A stretch of 64,000 bases of DNA from Marinobacterium sp. LSUCC0821 (lineage in GTDB: Bacteria; Pseudomonadota; Gammaproteobacteria; Pseudomonadales; Balneatricaceae), in assembly GCF_012848475.1 (NCBI RefSeq), contig NZ_CP051666.1, forward strand, positions 767,501 to 831,500, given 5' to 3'. The position numbers and the translations under genes are program-made. How positions within the stretch are numbered: the stretch's first letter is position 1; each line of letters starts with the position of its first letter. Positions 21,192 to 30,094 of the stretch are shown piece after piece. The notes beneath the pieces are model-generated. The model did no database searches and was not told the DNA's origin. It saw only the letters and a list, made by a program, of their open reading frames with translations.

Positions 21192-21405
21192 AAAATAAAT
21201 CACAAATTACGCTCCATGAATCTTTTGTTGATCGTGTTTTTACATAGGCGTGGTGAATCGTCGCGTTTGGGAATACACACCGCTTTGCGGTGTGATCGCG
21301 GCTTCGCCTATGGCGAATGCGCTCCTACGCGACCCTGCAAACACACCGTAGGAGCGCATTCCCACAGAGCGGGAAGCCGCGAAAAAGCAGACGGGATCAG
21401 TTTTA
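21156..21405 (+). repeat. Long direct repeat, copy B
   Basis: Near-identical to 17464-17716 over its full length with about a dozen scattered differences. Contains REP-like elements at 21157-21191, 21296-21328 (reverse) and 21348-21382. Together the two copies bracket the hybrid kinase gene in direct orientation, about 3.7 kb apart. Confidence 0.9.
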
Positions 21406-21421
21406 CAGAAGCCCAAGTAAA

Positions 21422-21447
21422 TAAAAAAGGAGCCAACAGGCTCCTTT
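21422..21447 (-). terminator. Terminator of htpG
   Basis: AAAGGAGCC and GGCTCCTTT form a 9-bp stem with loop AACA; on the minus strand TTTTAT follows. It lies 16 bases beyond the htpG stop. Confidence 0.8.
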
Positions 21448-21462
21448 ATGATCGTCTAGCGA

Positions 21463-23358
21463 TTAAGCGCTCAACTCCAACAACAACTTGTTCAAGCGAG
21501 AGGTGTATGCCGCTGGGTCTTCCAACTGGCCTCCTGCTGCAAGCTGTGCCTGATCGTGAAGGATCAATGCTAGATCAGCGAAGCGATCTTCATCGGCCTC
21601 TTTATCTAACTTGGCAATCAGTGGATGCTCTGCATTAAATTCAAAGACAGGCTTAGTCTCAGGTACCGCTTGACCCGCGGCTTCCATGATACGGCGCATC
21701 TGAAGGCCCATATCATAGTCACCCAATACCAAACAAGCTGGAGAATCTGTTAGACGCTGCGATACACGTACCGCCTCGACACGACTATCAAGCGCTTTAC
21801 CTAAACGCTCAATCAGACCAGCAAACTCTTCGTTCTGAGCCTCTTGTGCTTTCTTAGCCTCTTCGCTCTGCTCGCCATCGAGTTTCAACTCTCCCTTGGT
21901 TACATCTTGGAATGACTTTCCGTCGAACTCAAACAGATGGCTCATCATCCACTCATCGATACGATCGGTGAGTAACAGAACCTCAATACCCCTCTTACGG
22001 AAGATCTCAAGGTGTGGGCTCGATTTAGCAGCGGTGTAGCTATCAGCAACAAGGTAGTAGATCTTATCCTGACCTTCCTGCATGCGCTCGATGTAGGCTT
22101 CCAGGCCGACGTTTTCATCACCGTTTGTATTGTTAGTTGATGCAAAGCGCATCAGCTTGAGAATACGCTCACGGTTAGCATAATCCTCTGCTGGCCCCTC
22201 TTTGAGGACCTGACCAAACTCTTTCCAGAACTCTAGGTACTTATCCGCATCACTCTTAGCGAACTTCTCGATCATATCGAGCGAACGCTTAGTCAGTGCA
22301 GATTTCAATTTATCAACGTTAGGATCCTTCTGCAGAATCTCACGAGAGACGTTCAGAGAGAGGTTTTTCGAGTCCACTACACCCTTAATAAAGCGGAGGT
22401 AGAGTGGCAAGAACTGATCCGCCTGATCCATGACGAATACACGCTGAATATAGAGTTTTAGACCACGAGGAGCCTCACGATTCCACAGGTCATAAGGTGC
22501 TTTCGAAGGTAGGTACAACAAACTGGTGTACTCGAGATTACCCTCAACACGGTTGTGCGCCCAAGAGGCAGGTTCTGCAAAGTCGTGTGAGACGTGTTGG
22601 TAGAAGGTTTTGTACTCCTCCTCAGTTACATCACTCTTGTTTCGCGTCCAGAGTGCTGTAGCGCTGTTAACCGTCTCAGTCTCTGCACTAGCCTCTTTCT
22701 TCTCCTCTTCATCACCCATATCAGCTTTTGCCATCTGAACTGGAATCGCGATATGGTCTGAGTATTTTGTCACTAGGCTGCGAAGGCGATAGTCATTTGC
22801 AAACTCTTCCGCTTCCTCTTTGAGCGTTAGCACTATGCGTGTACCACGGTTAGCCTTATCTACATTAGCGATGGTGAACTCACCTTCGCCTTTAGATGAC
22901 CAATGTACGCCCTGATCGGCACCTAAGCCTGCACGACGGGTGTAGAGATCAACCTGATCGGCTACGATAAATGCTGAGTAGAAACCGACACCAAACTGAC
23001 CAATCAACTGTGAATCTTTCTTCGCATCGCCAGTAAGGTTAGAGATAAAGCTTGCTGTACCCGATTTAGCGATTGTTCCGAGGTGTTCAATGACCTCTTC
23101 ACGAGACATACCGATACCGTTATCTTCGATCGTAATCGTCTTCGCTTCACTATCAACGCTAACCTGAATCTTTAGGTCGCCATCATTTTCGTATAGATCT
23201 GCGTTAGAGAGTGCTTCAAAACGAAGCTTTTCAGAAGCATCCGACGCGTTGGATATAAGTTCGCGAAGGAAGATCTCTTTATTTGAGTAGAGAGAGTGGA
23301 TCATCAGCTGCAGTAGCTGCTTGACCTCTGTTTGAAAACCAAGAGTTTCAGTGCTCAT
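21463..23358 (-). CDS. htpG: Chaperone protein HtpG (Hsp90)
   Basis: Bacterial Hsp90, an ATP-dependent dimeric chaperone in the cytosol. The 631-residue product has the GHKL ATPase domain ([39 protein letters not shown]), the middle domain with NVSREILQ, and the C-terminal dimerisation region ending LLLELSA. The E. coli-type length and lack of the charged eukaryotic linker are as expected. It is preceded by a good heat-shock promoter and followed by its own terminator. Confidence 0.98.
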   Translation of the reverse strand: MSTETLGFQTEVKQLLQLMIHSLYSNKEIFLRELISNASDASEKLRFEALSNADLYENDGDLKIQVSVDSEAKTITIEDNGIGMSREEVIEHLGTIAKSGTASFISNLTGDAKKDSQLIGQFGVGFYSAFIVADQVDLYTRRAGLGADQGVHWSSKGEGEFTIANVDKANRGTRIVLTLKEEAEEFANDYRLRSLVTKYSDHIAIPVQMAKADMGDEEEKKEASAETETVNSATALWTRNKSDVTEEEYKTFYQHVSHDFAEPASWAHNRVEGNLEYTSLLYLPSKAPYDLWNREAPRGLKLYIQRVFVMDQADQFLPLYLRFIKGVVDSKNLSLNVSREILQKDPNVDKLKSALTKRSLDMIEKFAKSDADKYLEFWKEFGQVLKEGPAEDYANRERILKLMRFASTNNTNGDENVGLEAYIERMQEGQDKIYYLVADSYTAAKSSPHLEIFRKRGIEVLLLTDRIDEWMMSHLFEFDGKSFQDVTKGELKLDGEQSEEAKKAQEAQNEEFAGLIERLGKALDSRVEAVRVSQRLTDSPACLVLGDYDMGLQMRRIMEAAGQAVPETKPVFEFNAEHPLIAKLDKEADEDRFADLALILHDQAQLAAGGQLEDPAAYTSRLNKLLLELSA

Positions 23359-23407
23359 AGCTTAAACCTAATTTCCCAAATGTTGATTTACGATTAAGTA
23401 CTTCAAT

Positions 23408-23435
23408 AGATGGGGGGCTAAGGTTTAATTTCAAC
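23408..23435 (-). promoter_or_regulatory. Sigma-32 heat-shock promoter of htpG
   Basis: On the minus strand GTTGAAA (23429-23435) and CCCCATCT (23408-23415) are separated by 13 bases, matching the RpoH consensus CTTGAAA/CCCCATNT closely. The -10 lies about 50 bases before the htpG start. Confidence 0.85.
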
Positions 23436-23437
23436 CC

Positions 23438-24166
23438 CTATTTTGAGAGGGAGTTGATATCGGTACTCATCATCAGGGTGCGCAAGGTTGAAGAGGCAAA
23501 CTCACGTCGATAGAGAATCCATACCACCACAGCGGTTAAAACCATGAATAGCCAACCATTGACCATCCAGCTTAAGCCAGCAATGGCAAAGTAGTAGGTA
23601 CGTAACCCAATATTAAAGTTATTAGCGGCCATAGAGGCCATACGCGCTGCACGTTCAGCATGCATATCGAGAGAACGAGGATCTACCGCCTCACTAGGGT
23701 TTGGCGCGCCACCAATCATGACCGAGACAAAGCCATACTGACGAAGTGACCAGGTGAACTTAAAAAAGGCGTAGACAAAGATGACCATCAACAGGACGAT
23801 TCTCAAATCCCACATGAGTGGTGTCATTGGTGTTGAAAATGGTAGTTCAGAGAGCATACCAATAGCAGTATCAGAGCGTGATAATAGCGTCATTAGACCC
23901 GCTAAAACCAGCATTGTAGTGCTGGCAAAGAAGGTCACGCCTCGCTCTAGATTGGCCACTGTGGTTGTATCAGCAACGCGTACATCACGTTTAAGCATCG
24001 AGTTCATCCACTCACGGCGATAGAGGTGCATCACACTGGCCAAACAGGTCACCTGATAGCTGCGACGTTTAGCGTAGAACTGATACCCCATATAACAGGC
24101 GGCGAACCAAATTAGGGCTAAAAGATCCTGATTGAGGGAATTGAAAAATTCGGGGTAACTACTCAT
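23438..24166 (-). CDS. DUF599 family membrane protein
   Basis: A 242-residue inner-membrane protein with about four transmembrane segments (near 13-30, 80-95, 118-140 and 200-225). Features of the DUF599 family: a helix with WFAACYMGYQ near the start, RREWM near residue 50 and an NNFNIGLRTYYFAI segment near 185. No function is known. It overlaps the yaiI-like gene by 4 bases, so the two are co-expressed. It lies upstream of htpG but htpG has its own promoter in between. Confidence 0.8.
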   Translation of the reverse strand: MSSYPEFFNSLNQDLLALIWFAACYMGYQFYAKRRSYQVTCLASVMHLYRREWMNSMLKRDVRVADTTTVANLERGVTFFASTTMLVLAGLMTLLSRSDTAIGMLSELPFSTPMTPLMWDLRIVLLMVIFVYAFFKFTWSLRQYGFVSVMIGGAPNPSEAVDPRSLDMHAERAARMASMAANNFNIGLRTYYFAIAGLSWMVNGWLFMVLTAVVVWILYRREFASSTLRTLMMSTDINSLSK

Positions 24167-24621
24167 TTAGATCCTCGTAACGCTGCAGTCAGTGCTCTAT
24201 CAAGTGCATTAGCAAACTCACGGCGATCTGTCTGACTAAAGGTCGCCTGACCACCTGATTGTATACCACTTGCACGCATCGTCTCGTAGAAATCGCGTAA
24301 ATTTAGACGCGTTTTTATATTCTCTTTGGTGAGAATTTCTCCACGATGGGTCAATACCTGCACACCTTTAGAGATCAGATCATTCGCCATCGGAAGGTCG
24401 CTTGCTATCACCAGATCTCCTGCAACAGAGCGCGCAACAATCTCCTGATCAGCAACATCAGCACCCTGCGGTACACGACGCCAGGTCAGATAGGGAGATG
24501 GCGGTAGTTGGAAGTGGTGATTAGCCACAAACTCCATCTCCACCTTACGCCCTTGAGCTGCCTTAACTAAGATATCGCGAATCACACCCGGACAAGAGTC
24601 CGCGTCTACCCATACTTTCAA
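24163..24621 (-). CDS. YaiI/YqxD family protein (DUF188)
   Basis: A 152-residue PIN-like protein; the family is conserved but not characterised. It shows the N-terminal KVWVDADSCPG, the acidic residues typical of a PIN nuclease-like site (DQEIVARSVAGDLVIASD), and a C-terminal tail with FSQTDRREFANALDRAL. The start ATG at 24621 follows shortly after a 36-bp palindrome. Nuclease activity is only suggested by fold. Confidence 0.85.
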   Translation of the reverse strand: MKVWVDADSCPGVIRDILVKAAQGRKVEMEFVANHHFQLPPSPYLTWRRVPQGADVADQEIVARSVAGDLVIASDLPMANDLISKGVQVLTHRGEILTKENIKTRLNLRDFYETMRASGIQSGGQATFSQTDRREFANALDRALTAALRGSK

Positions 24622-24641
24622 ATCAAAACCTACCTAACATC

Positions 24642-24677
24642 GGGGTCAGAGTAGTCTTATTAGACTACTCTGACCCC
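24642..24677. repeat. 36-bp perfect palindrome, copy 1
   Basis: GGGGTCAGAGTAGTCT, loop TATT, and the exact complement. It is identical in its arms to 26606-26641, where the loop reads AATA, so the two are in opposite orientation. It lies just beyond the stop of the GlcG/HbpS-like gene and 20 bases before the yaiI-like start. No T-run follows. Confidence 0.92.
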
Positions 24678-24684
24678 ATCGTAT

Positions 24685-25116
24685 TTAACTAATTTCCGCG
24701 AAGAAGCGCTCTAAAGCAGCCTGTGCCACAGCGTGATCTTCAGGTGCTTTAGCACCCGCTACACCAATCGCACCTACAACCTGACCATCCACTTTCACAG
24801 GTATACCACCACCGACAAAACAGAGCTTAGGGTGCTGACTAAGACTTTGTGCTACGACAGCACGGCCCTCTAGGATGTCGCTCCATTGGCCACTCGGCCA
24901 GCCATAACTCGCTGCCGTGTAGGCTTTACGCTCAGCAAACTCAAGCGCACCGATAGGCGCAGCTGGGTTTCGCAGTAGCACAAGCGGATTACCCAATGAA
25001 TCTGAAACAACCACTATCATCTTAAAACCCATCTCATCAGAACAATTCTGACCGATGGCTGCTAAACGATGAGCAGCCTCAAGCGTTAATGAGGGTTGGT
25101 TGTGTGTGATATTCAT
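24685..25116 (-). CDS. GlcG/HbpS family heme-binding-like protein
   Basis: A 143-residue DUF336-fold protein. Members include Streptomyces HbpS, which binds heme, and GlcG of unknown role in glycolate operons. The conserved GGGIPVKVDGQVVGAIGVAG lies near residues 100-120 and a helix with AERKAYTAASYGWPS near 65. No signal peptide is visible, so it is probably cytosolic. It follows the DedA-like gene after 2 bases, as the last gene of a three-gene block bounded by identical palindromes. Confidence 0.82.
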   Translation of the reverse strand: MNITHNQPSLTLEAAHRLAAIGQNCSDEMGFKMIVVVSDSLGNPLVLLRNPAAPIGALEFAERKAYTAASYGWPSGQWSDILEGRAVVAQSLSQHPKLCFVGGGIPVKVDGQVVGAIGVAGAKAPEDHAVAQAALERFFAEIS

Positions 25117-25118
25117 CT

Positions 25119-26084
25119 CTAAGCCTTTTTAAAATAGAAATATATAAGCGAAATAGTCGCTGCCAATGCGATGAGAAGCAAGCTTAGGTAGCTCAAAAAA
25201 CTGCTCGCCATAGTGAAATCACTGCCCACCAGATAACCAGCGCCAAAGTAGATCAGCAACCATAGCGCTCGACCACAGCAGGTGTAGATCAAGAATCGAG
25301 TTACAGATATTCCAGAGCTGCCCGCCAAAAGGCTTGCCACGGCACTGATGTGGGCTACCAACGAACGAGTCAACAACAACGTGAGATTTCCAAAGCGCTG
25401 GAAAAGACGCTCCAATCTTGCTCTATTGGCCTCTGTATAACCGACCCAACGCCCAACTTTGACCAAACGCGCCGGATCTGTTCGACGACCAATGGAGTAG
25501 ATCAACATATCCCCCGCCACTGAACCGAACAGAATTGCCAGCGCAGTCGGAAGCGCTGATAGACCGCCACTAAATGCAAACACCCCCGTCATCGCCGCCA
25601 TAGGCCCTGCCGGTACCGGTGCACCGAGAGAACCTAAAAATACAACCAACACCAAGATGATGAGGCCGTATTGGCTCATCAGATCAAAAAGATAGTCGGA
25701 TAGCTTTGTTAAGAGTGATTGTTCCGCTATGGAACCCGCAGATGAGGAGATGTTTGCCAACTGCCCCTGAATCGCAGCTATAAGCTCCAATTCAGAACGA
25801 CTCTCCCTCAGCGCTATCACTTTAATAGTGTCACTTGGAGCGATCTCTTTACTGCCAAATATCAATTCAAGAGTTTTAGAGTCGAGTTGGAACTGAGACT
25901 GCAGTTCACCAACCGTCATATAAGCACGTAACAATGCCCCTTCACTGACTCCCAATTCACGGGCATTGTTTAATACCTGAAAGGTACGCCAACTCTTGTT
26001 GGCTAAGTAGAGTTCAGCTAAGGATAGGGCGATAAGAATCGGAATCAGATAGATTAGCCGAATCCGAGGAATCGACAGCGCCAC
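25119..26084 (-). CDS. DedA/VTT-domain membrane protein with N-terminal extension
   Basis: A 321-residue membrane protein. One N-terminal helix (about 9-27) is followed by a soluble stretch of about 100 residues, then a VTT/SNARE-associated domain (about 135-320) with LGSLGAPVPAGP, GSVAGDMLIYSIGR, and the GR-ALWLLIYFGAGYLVG segment. DedA proteins act in lipid transport or scrambling and membrane potential upkeep. The extra region between helix 1 and the VTT domain is unusual; it is probably periplasmic. The start shares one base with the GNAT stop. Confidence 0.83.
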   Translation of the reverse strand: MALSIPRIRLIYLIPILIALSLAELYLANKSWRTFQVLNNARELGVSEGALLRAYMTVGELQSQFQLDSKTLELIFGSKEIAPSDTIKVIALRESRSELELIAAIQGQLANISSSAGSIAEQSLLTKLSDYLFDLMSQYGLIILVLVVFLGSLGAPVPAGPMAAMTGVFAFSGGLSALPTALAILFGSVAGDMLIYSIGRRTDPARLVKVGRWVGYTEANRARLERLFQRFGNLTLLLTRSLVAHISAVASLLAGSSGISVTRFLIYTCCGRALWLLIYFGAGYLVGSDFTMASSFLSYLSLLLIALAATISLIYFYFKKA

Positions 26085-26566
26085 TATTTAAGGCTCTTCT
26101 GCCAAAACAGTGCATGGCCGCCATCACCGCCCAGCTCATAGCCAGCAAAACCCAGACGGTTGTATGCCTTGTGCGCTGCTGGATTGTTCTCCAGAACCTC
26201 TAGAGTAATTTTGCAGCAACCCAAAGCCTTTGCTACCTCTTCTATCGCTGCAAAGAGCCCATCAACTGCCCCCTGCCCACGCGCTTCAGATTTCACATAG
26301 ACATCATGAATATTAATGAGTGGCGCAGCGTTAAAGGTACTAAAGCCTGTAAATGCATTTAAAAGCCCCACCGCTTCACCGTTCAAAAATGCGATGAAAC
26401 TGTAGGCACCAGGTACATTTTCCATGCGCTTTGCAAGATTTGCCTTCACATCATCGCGAAGTGGCGTTTCGCCCCCAAGCGGATCACACGCATAACCATT
26501 CAATAACTCGACCAACAGTTTCGCATCCACGGGATTTTGGTAATTAACAGCTTTAACTTCTAACAC
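26084..26566 (-). CDS. GNAT family N-acetyltransferase
   Basis: A 160-residue acetyltransferase of the GNAT fold with the coenzyme A loop in VKSEARGQGAVDGLF (near residue 100) and the typical C-terminal AHKAYNRLGFAGYELG. Substrate unknown; the IHDVYV strand before the loop is common in small-molecule and amino-acid acetyltransferases. First gene of the three-gene block. The palindrome at 26606 stands just upstream. Confidence 0.85.
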   Translation of the reverse strand: MLEVKAVNYQNPVDAKLLVELLNGYACDPLGGETPLRDDVKANLAKRMENVPGAYSFIAFLNGEAVGLLNAFTGFSTFNAAPLINIHDVYVKSEARGQGAVDGLFAAIEEVAKALGCCKITLEVLENNPAAHKAYNRLGFAGYELGGDGGHALFWQKSLK

Positions 26567-26605
26567 AGCAGCTCCTTTAATCTAGGAGAAAGATTAGCAC
26601 ATGCT

Positions 26606-26641
26606 GGGGTCAGAGTAGTCTAATAAGACTACTCTGACCCC
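26606..26641. repeat. 36-bp perfect palindrome, copy 2
   Basis: Same 16-base arms as 24642-24677 with the loop reverse-complemented (AATA). It lies 40 bases upstream of the GNAT gene, so the two palindromes frame the three minus-strand genes 24685-26566. A second small hairpin, GTAGCGC-TTT-GCGCTAC, follows at 26670-26686 before roxA. Confidence 0.92.
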
Positions 26642-26728
26642 GATATATCTCGTACCGGGTTCGGACCCCGTAGCGCTTTGCGCTACCGTTGTTTAAACTT
26701 CACACCATATTTTTCGTTGGAGTAGATA

Positions 26729-27859
26729 ATGAACGAAATCAACTGGGGAGACCTCACCCTAGAACGCTTCCTAAGCGAGTTCTGGCAGCAAAAACCCATT
26801 CTTATCCGCGGTGCGTTTGAAGAGTTCAAACCGGTTATCGCTCCAGATGAGCTGGCAGGTCTCGCACTAGAAGAGGATGTGGAGTCTCGTCTGATTCGTT
26901 ACAACCCATCCAACAACGACTATCAACTCGAACGTGGCCCAATTCCTGAAGAGCGTTTCGGCGAACTACCCGAAGAGAACTGGACCCTGCTCGTGCAAGC
27001 GGTTGACCACTACGTTCCAGAAGCGACCGACCTGCTGAACCTATTCAGCTTTATTCCGCGCTGGCGTATTGATGATCTTATGATCAGCTATGCTACCCCC
27101 GGCGGCGGCGTCGGCCCGCACTACGATAACTACGATGTTTTCCTTATACAGGCGAGCGGTACCCGTAGATGGGAATTGGGTGGCTATGAAAATAGCTCTT
27201 CACCAAGGCTACCAGATGCACCTGTTATGGTACTGAGTGAGTTTGAATCTGAGATCGAGTTTGATCTCGCTGTTGGCGATATGCTCTATCTCCCTCCTCG
27301 CCTTGCCCATAACGGTATTGCGACCAGTGAAGACTGTATAACCTACTCAGTCGGCTTTAGAGCCCCTTCAGAATCCGAGTTCCTGCGCAGTATCTCAGAC
27401 CACATTGGTGAGCAGCTTTCGGCTGAAAAACGCTTTACTGATCCACAACGCACTATCACTAATGCTTCAGGTCAGGTTGATCAAGCTGATGCAGAGAGCA
27501 TCAAAGCGCGGTTAGTAGAACTGATAAGTGATGAACAGAACTTCAATCAATGGTTGGGGGAACTGCTATCAGAACCCAAATACCCAGACATGGTTCAAGC
27601 CGTTGCTGAAGATGAGTTTAACGACTGGTTCCAAGAGGCACTTGAAGTGGGCGTTGAAGTCGCACCTAATACGAGATTGATCTATCTTGAATCCGACTCC
27701 AACAGACTCTACTGCAACGGTGAGGCAATTTCTGTTGAATCCAAGGAGTGGCCACTCGCAAAATCACTGGCTGATTATCGCAATTTAGCCCCAGATGATT
27801 TAGACCCTAATCGACAGGAACTGCTCACTAAACTCTTCCAATTAGGCGCTCTTCTATGA
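26729..27859 (+). CDS. roxA: Ribosomal protein uL16 3-hydroxylase (RoxA/YcfD-type cupin)
   Basis: JmjC-fold 2-oxoglutarate and Fe(II) oxygenase that hydroxylates an arginine of ribosomal protein L16 in E. coli. The 376-residue product has the iron triad His131, Asp133 (GPHYDNYD) and His194 (RLAHNG), close to the positions in YcfD. RWELGG after the first motif and the winged C-terminal domain also match. GGAG stands 9 bases before the ATG. The terminator hairpin overlaps the stop codon. Confidence 0.9.
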   Translation: MNEINWGDLTLERFLSEFWQQKPILIRGAFEEFKPVIAPDELAGLALEEDVESRLIRYNPSNNDYQLERGPIPEERFGELPEENWTLLVQAVDHYVPEATDLLNLFSFIPRWRIDDLMISYATPGGGVGPHYDNYDVFLIQASGTRRWELGGYENSSSPRLPDAPVMVLSEFESEIEFDLAVGDMLYLPPRLAHNGIATSEDCITYSVGFRAPSESEFLRSISDHIGEQLSAEKRFTDPQRTITNASGQVDQADAESIKARLVELISDEQNFNQWLGELLSEPKYPDMVQAVAEDEFNDWFQEALEVGVEVAPNTRLIYLESDSNRLYCNGEAISVESKEWPLAKSLADYRNLAPDDLDPNRQELLTKLFQLGALL

Positions 27860-27869
27860 GCGCTTTTTT
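27846..27869 (+). terminator. Terminator of roxA overlapping its stop codon
   Basis: GCGCTC at 27846-27851 pairs with GAGCGC at 27858-27863, followed by TTTTTT. The TGA stop at 27857-27859 lies in the hairpin. Confidence 0.75.
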
Positions 27870-28111
27870 ATTTCCACCCCACTCACGCCTCTTCGCAAAA
27901 AGTCAGCTTATGTCGTATTTGTGCTAAATTAATTTTTAAAATCTCACGCATTAACCCAAAGTTTAATAGAACTATTAGCTATTAGAACTGCACTGCAACA
28001 ATCTGTAAAAACCCGTTTCACTAGACGAAAATCTATTAAACTTAAGTCGGTAAGCAAACCAATAAATAATTCTAAGCAACTGATATTAAACATATTTATT
28101 TGTTTATAAAT

Positions 28112-28137
28112 TTTTGTAGTTTTGTAGTTTAACTACA
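28112..28137 (+). promoter_or_regulatory. Putative HexR/RccR-type operator upstream of aceA
   Basis: TTTTGTAGTTTTGTAGT (28112-28128) continues into a palindrome TGTAGT-TTA-ACTACA (28123-28137). The palindrome resembles sites of RpiR-family carbon regulators (HexR, RccR), known in Pseudomonas and Shewanella to control aceA and gap genes. The same 17 bases occur upstream of the GAPDH gene at 37334-37350. The rest of the 445-base roxA-aceA gap is AT-rich and holds no gene. Confidence 0.65.
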
Positions 28138-28304
28138 TACCAAATCACCTTATTACATAAATTAACTGCGCCGCTTTGTTGCTATGCACAAAAAGCTTTG
28201 ACAGCAGATGCAGCAAAGTTAATGATGTCGCCATCGGTCAGATTTTATTGATGACCAAAAACACTTAATCACGGGTAATTCCACCCTTCGACTGAGGAAG
28301 AGAA

Positions 28305-29909
28305 ATGGCTAACTACAAACAAGAGATCGAACAGATTCAGGGTACTGTTAATAAGTACGGCAACACTTGGGGTGCTATCAGCGCTGAATCAGCTGCACGC
28401 ATGAAACTCCAGAACCGCTTTAACTCTGGTCTAGATATCGCTAAATACACTGCAGCGATCATGCGCAAAGATATGGCTGACTACGACGCAGACAGCTCTC
28501 AGTACACTCAGTCGCTTGGTTGTTGGCACGGCTTCATCGGTCAGCAGAAACTGATCTCTATCAAGAAGCACTTCGGCACTACTGATAAGCGCTACCTATA
28601 CCTATCAGGCTGGATGGTTGCTGCGCTTCGCTCTGACTTCGGTCCACTACCTGACCAGTCAATGCACGAAAAGACTTCAGTACCAATGCTTATCGAAGAG
28701 CTATACACCTTCCTTAAACAGGCTGATGCTTGGGAACTAAACCACCTATTCCGCGAATTGGATGCTGCACGTGATGCTGGCAACCAGACTAAAGAAGCTG
28801 AGATCGTTGCTAAGATCGACAACTTCGAAACTCACATCGTTCCAATCATTGCCGACATCGATGCTGGTTTCGGTAACGCTGAAGCGACTTACCTTCTTGC
28901 TAAGAAGATGATTGAAGCAGGTGCATGTTGTATCCAGCTAGAAAACCAGGTTTCTGATGAGAAACAGTGTGGACACCAAGACGGTAAAGTAACCGTACCT
29001 CACTCTGACTTCCTAGCTAAGATCAACGCTGTACGTTATGCATTCCTTGAGCTTGGCGTTGACGACGGTGTTATCGTTGCCCGCACAGACTCTCTAGGTG
29101 CAGGCCTTACTAAGCAGATCGCTGTGACTAACGAACCAGGTGACCTTGGCGACCTTTACAACAGCTTCCTTGATGGTGACGTAATTAACGGCCCTGAAGA
29201 TATCAATAACGGCGATGTTGTTGTTAAAGCTAATGGTCAACTTATGAAGCCAAAACGTCTTCAGAGCGGCCTATTCCAATTCAAAGCAGGTTCAGGTGAA
29301 GACCGTGTAGTGCTTGACTGTATTACATCGCTACAGAACGGTGCAGACCTTCTATGGATCGAAACTGAAAAACCACACGTTCAGCAGATCGCTGGCATGG
29401 TTAACCGCATCCGTGAAGTGATTCCAAATGCGAAGCTTGTTTACAACAACTCACCATCATTCAACTGGACGCTAAACTTCCGTCAGCAGGTGTTTGATAC
29501 TTGGGCTGCAGAAGGTAAAGATGTTTCAGCATACGACCGTTCAATGTTGATGAGCGCAAACTACGATGAGTCTGAACTCGGTAAAGAAGCAGATGCTAAG
29601 ATCCAAAGCTTCCAGCGTGACGCATCACGCGAAGCGGGCATCTTCCACCACCTCATCACTCTACCGACTTACCACACAGCTGCGCTATCTACGGATAACC
29701 TAGCGAAAGGCTACTTCGGTGAAGAGGGCATGCTTGCATACGCAGGTGGCGTACAGCGTAAAGAGATCCGTCAGGGTATCGCGACTGTGAAGCACCAAGA
29801 TATGGCAGGCTCTAACATAGGCGATGACCACAAAGAGTACTTCGCTGGTGATGCAGCTCTAAAAGCGGGTGGTAAAGACAACACAATGAACCAGTTCGCT
29901 AACGTATAA
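28305..29909 (+). CDS. aceA: Isocitrate lyase
   Basis: Splits isocitrate to glyoxylate and succinate, first step of the glyoxylate shunt for growth on acetate or fatty acids. The 534-residue product is the longer isocitrate lyase type found in Pseudomonas aeruginosa and relatives, about 100 residues longer than the E. coli enzyme. The catalytic Cys222 is in DEKQCGHQDGK, where E. coli has KKCGH. The RBS GAGGAAGAG precedes the ATG. A long AT-rich leader holds a putative operator. No malate synthase gene is adjacent. Confidence 0.95.
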   Translation: MANYKQEIEQIQGTVNKYGNTWGAISAESAARMKLQNRFNSGLDIAKYTAAIMRKDMADYDADSSQYTQSLGCWHGFIGQQKLISIKKHFGTTDKRYLYLSGWMVAALRSDFGPLPDQSMHEKTSVPMLIEELYTFLKQADAWELNHLFRELDAARDAGNQTKEAEIVAKIDNFETHIVPIIADIDAGFGNAEATYLLAKKMIEAGACCIQLENQVSDEKQCGHQDGKVTVPHSDFLAKINAVRYAFLELGVDDGVIVARTDSLGAGLTKQIAVTNEPGDLGDLYNSFLDGDVINGPEDINNGDVVVKANGQLMKPKRLQSGLFQFKAGSGEDRVVLDCITSLQNGADLLWIETEKPHVQQIAGMVNRIREVIPNAKLVYNNSPSFNWTLNFRQQVFDTWAAEGKDVSAYDRSMLMSANYDESELGKEADAKIQSFQRDASREAGIFHHLITLPTYHTAALSTDNLAKGYFGEEGMLAYAGGVQRKEIRQGIATVKHQDMAGSNIGDDHKEYFAGDAALKAGGKDNTMNQFANV

Positions 29910-29926
29910 GCGGATTAAATTCATAG

Positions 29927-29958
29927 AAAGGCTCATCGACAGATGGGCCTTTTTTTTT
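29927..29958 (+). terminator. Terminator of aceA
   Basis: AAAGGCTCATC and GATGGGCCTTT form a stem with one G-T wobble around a 4-base loop, followed by a run of T. Confidence 0.85.
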
Positions 29959-30052
29959 GTTATATAAATGCCAAAAATAATAGCAAACTAGTCGCAGTAA
30001 ATTTTCAGTAATCTGCTAATCTGTAATTGTAAAAAACAAAGTCCCTTGAATG

Positions 30053-30068
30053 TGGCACAACTTTTGCA
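30053..30068 (+). promoter_or_regulatory. Sigma-54 promoter of the ATPase-less hybrid protein
   Basis: TGGCACAACTTTTGCA carries the -24 TGGCAC and -12 TTGC boxes with exact RpoN layout. Transcription would start near 30079, 16 bases before the ATG. The paralog at 17803-20967 has an equivalent site. Confidence 0.8.
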
Positions 30069-30094
30069 TAAATATGCAATCGATTTAACAATTT

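Noticed and set aside
17465-21382. CRISPR-like array
   Set aside because: Repeats are palindromic, alternate in orientation and have conserved filler between them; no unique spacers and no cas genes.
21126-21638. Open frame of 170 codons through the repeats into the htpG end
   Set aside because: It runs across REP-like repeats and antisense to htpG, has no ribosome site, and its product repeats the repeat sequence.
26650-26700. tRNA-like GGGTTCGGACCCC stretch before roxA
   Set aside because: The arms needed for a cloverleaf are absent; only a small GTAGCGC hairpin is present.
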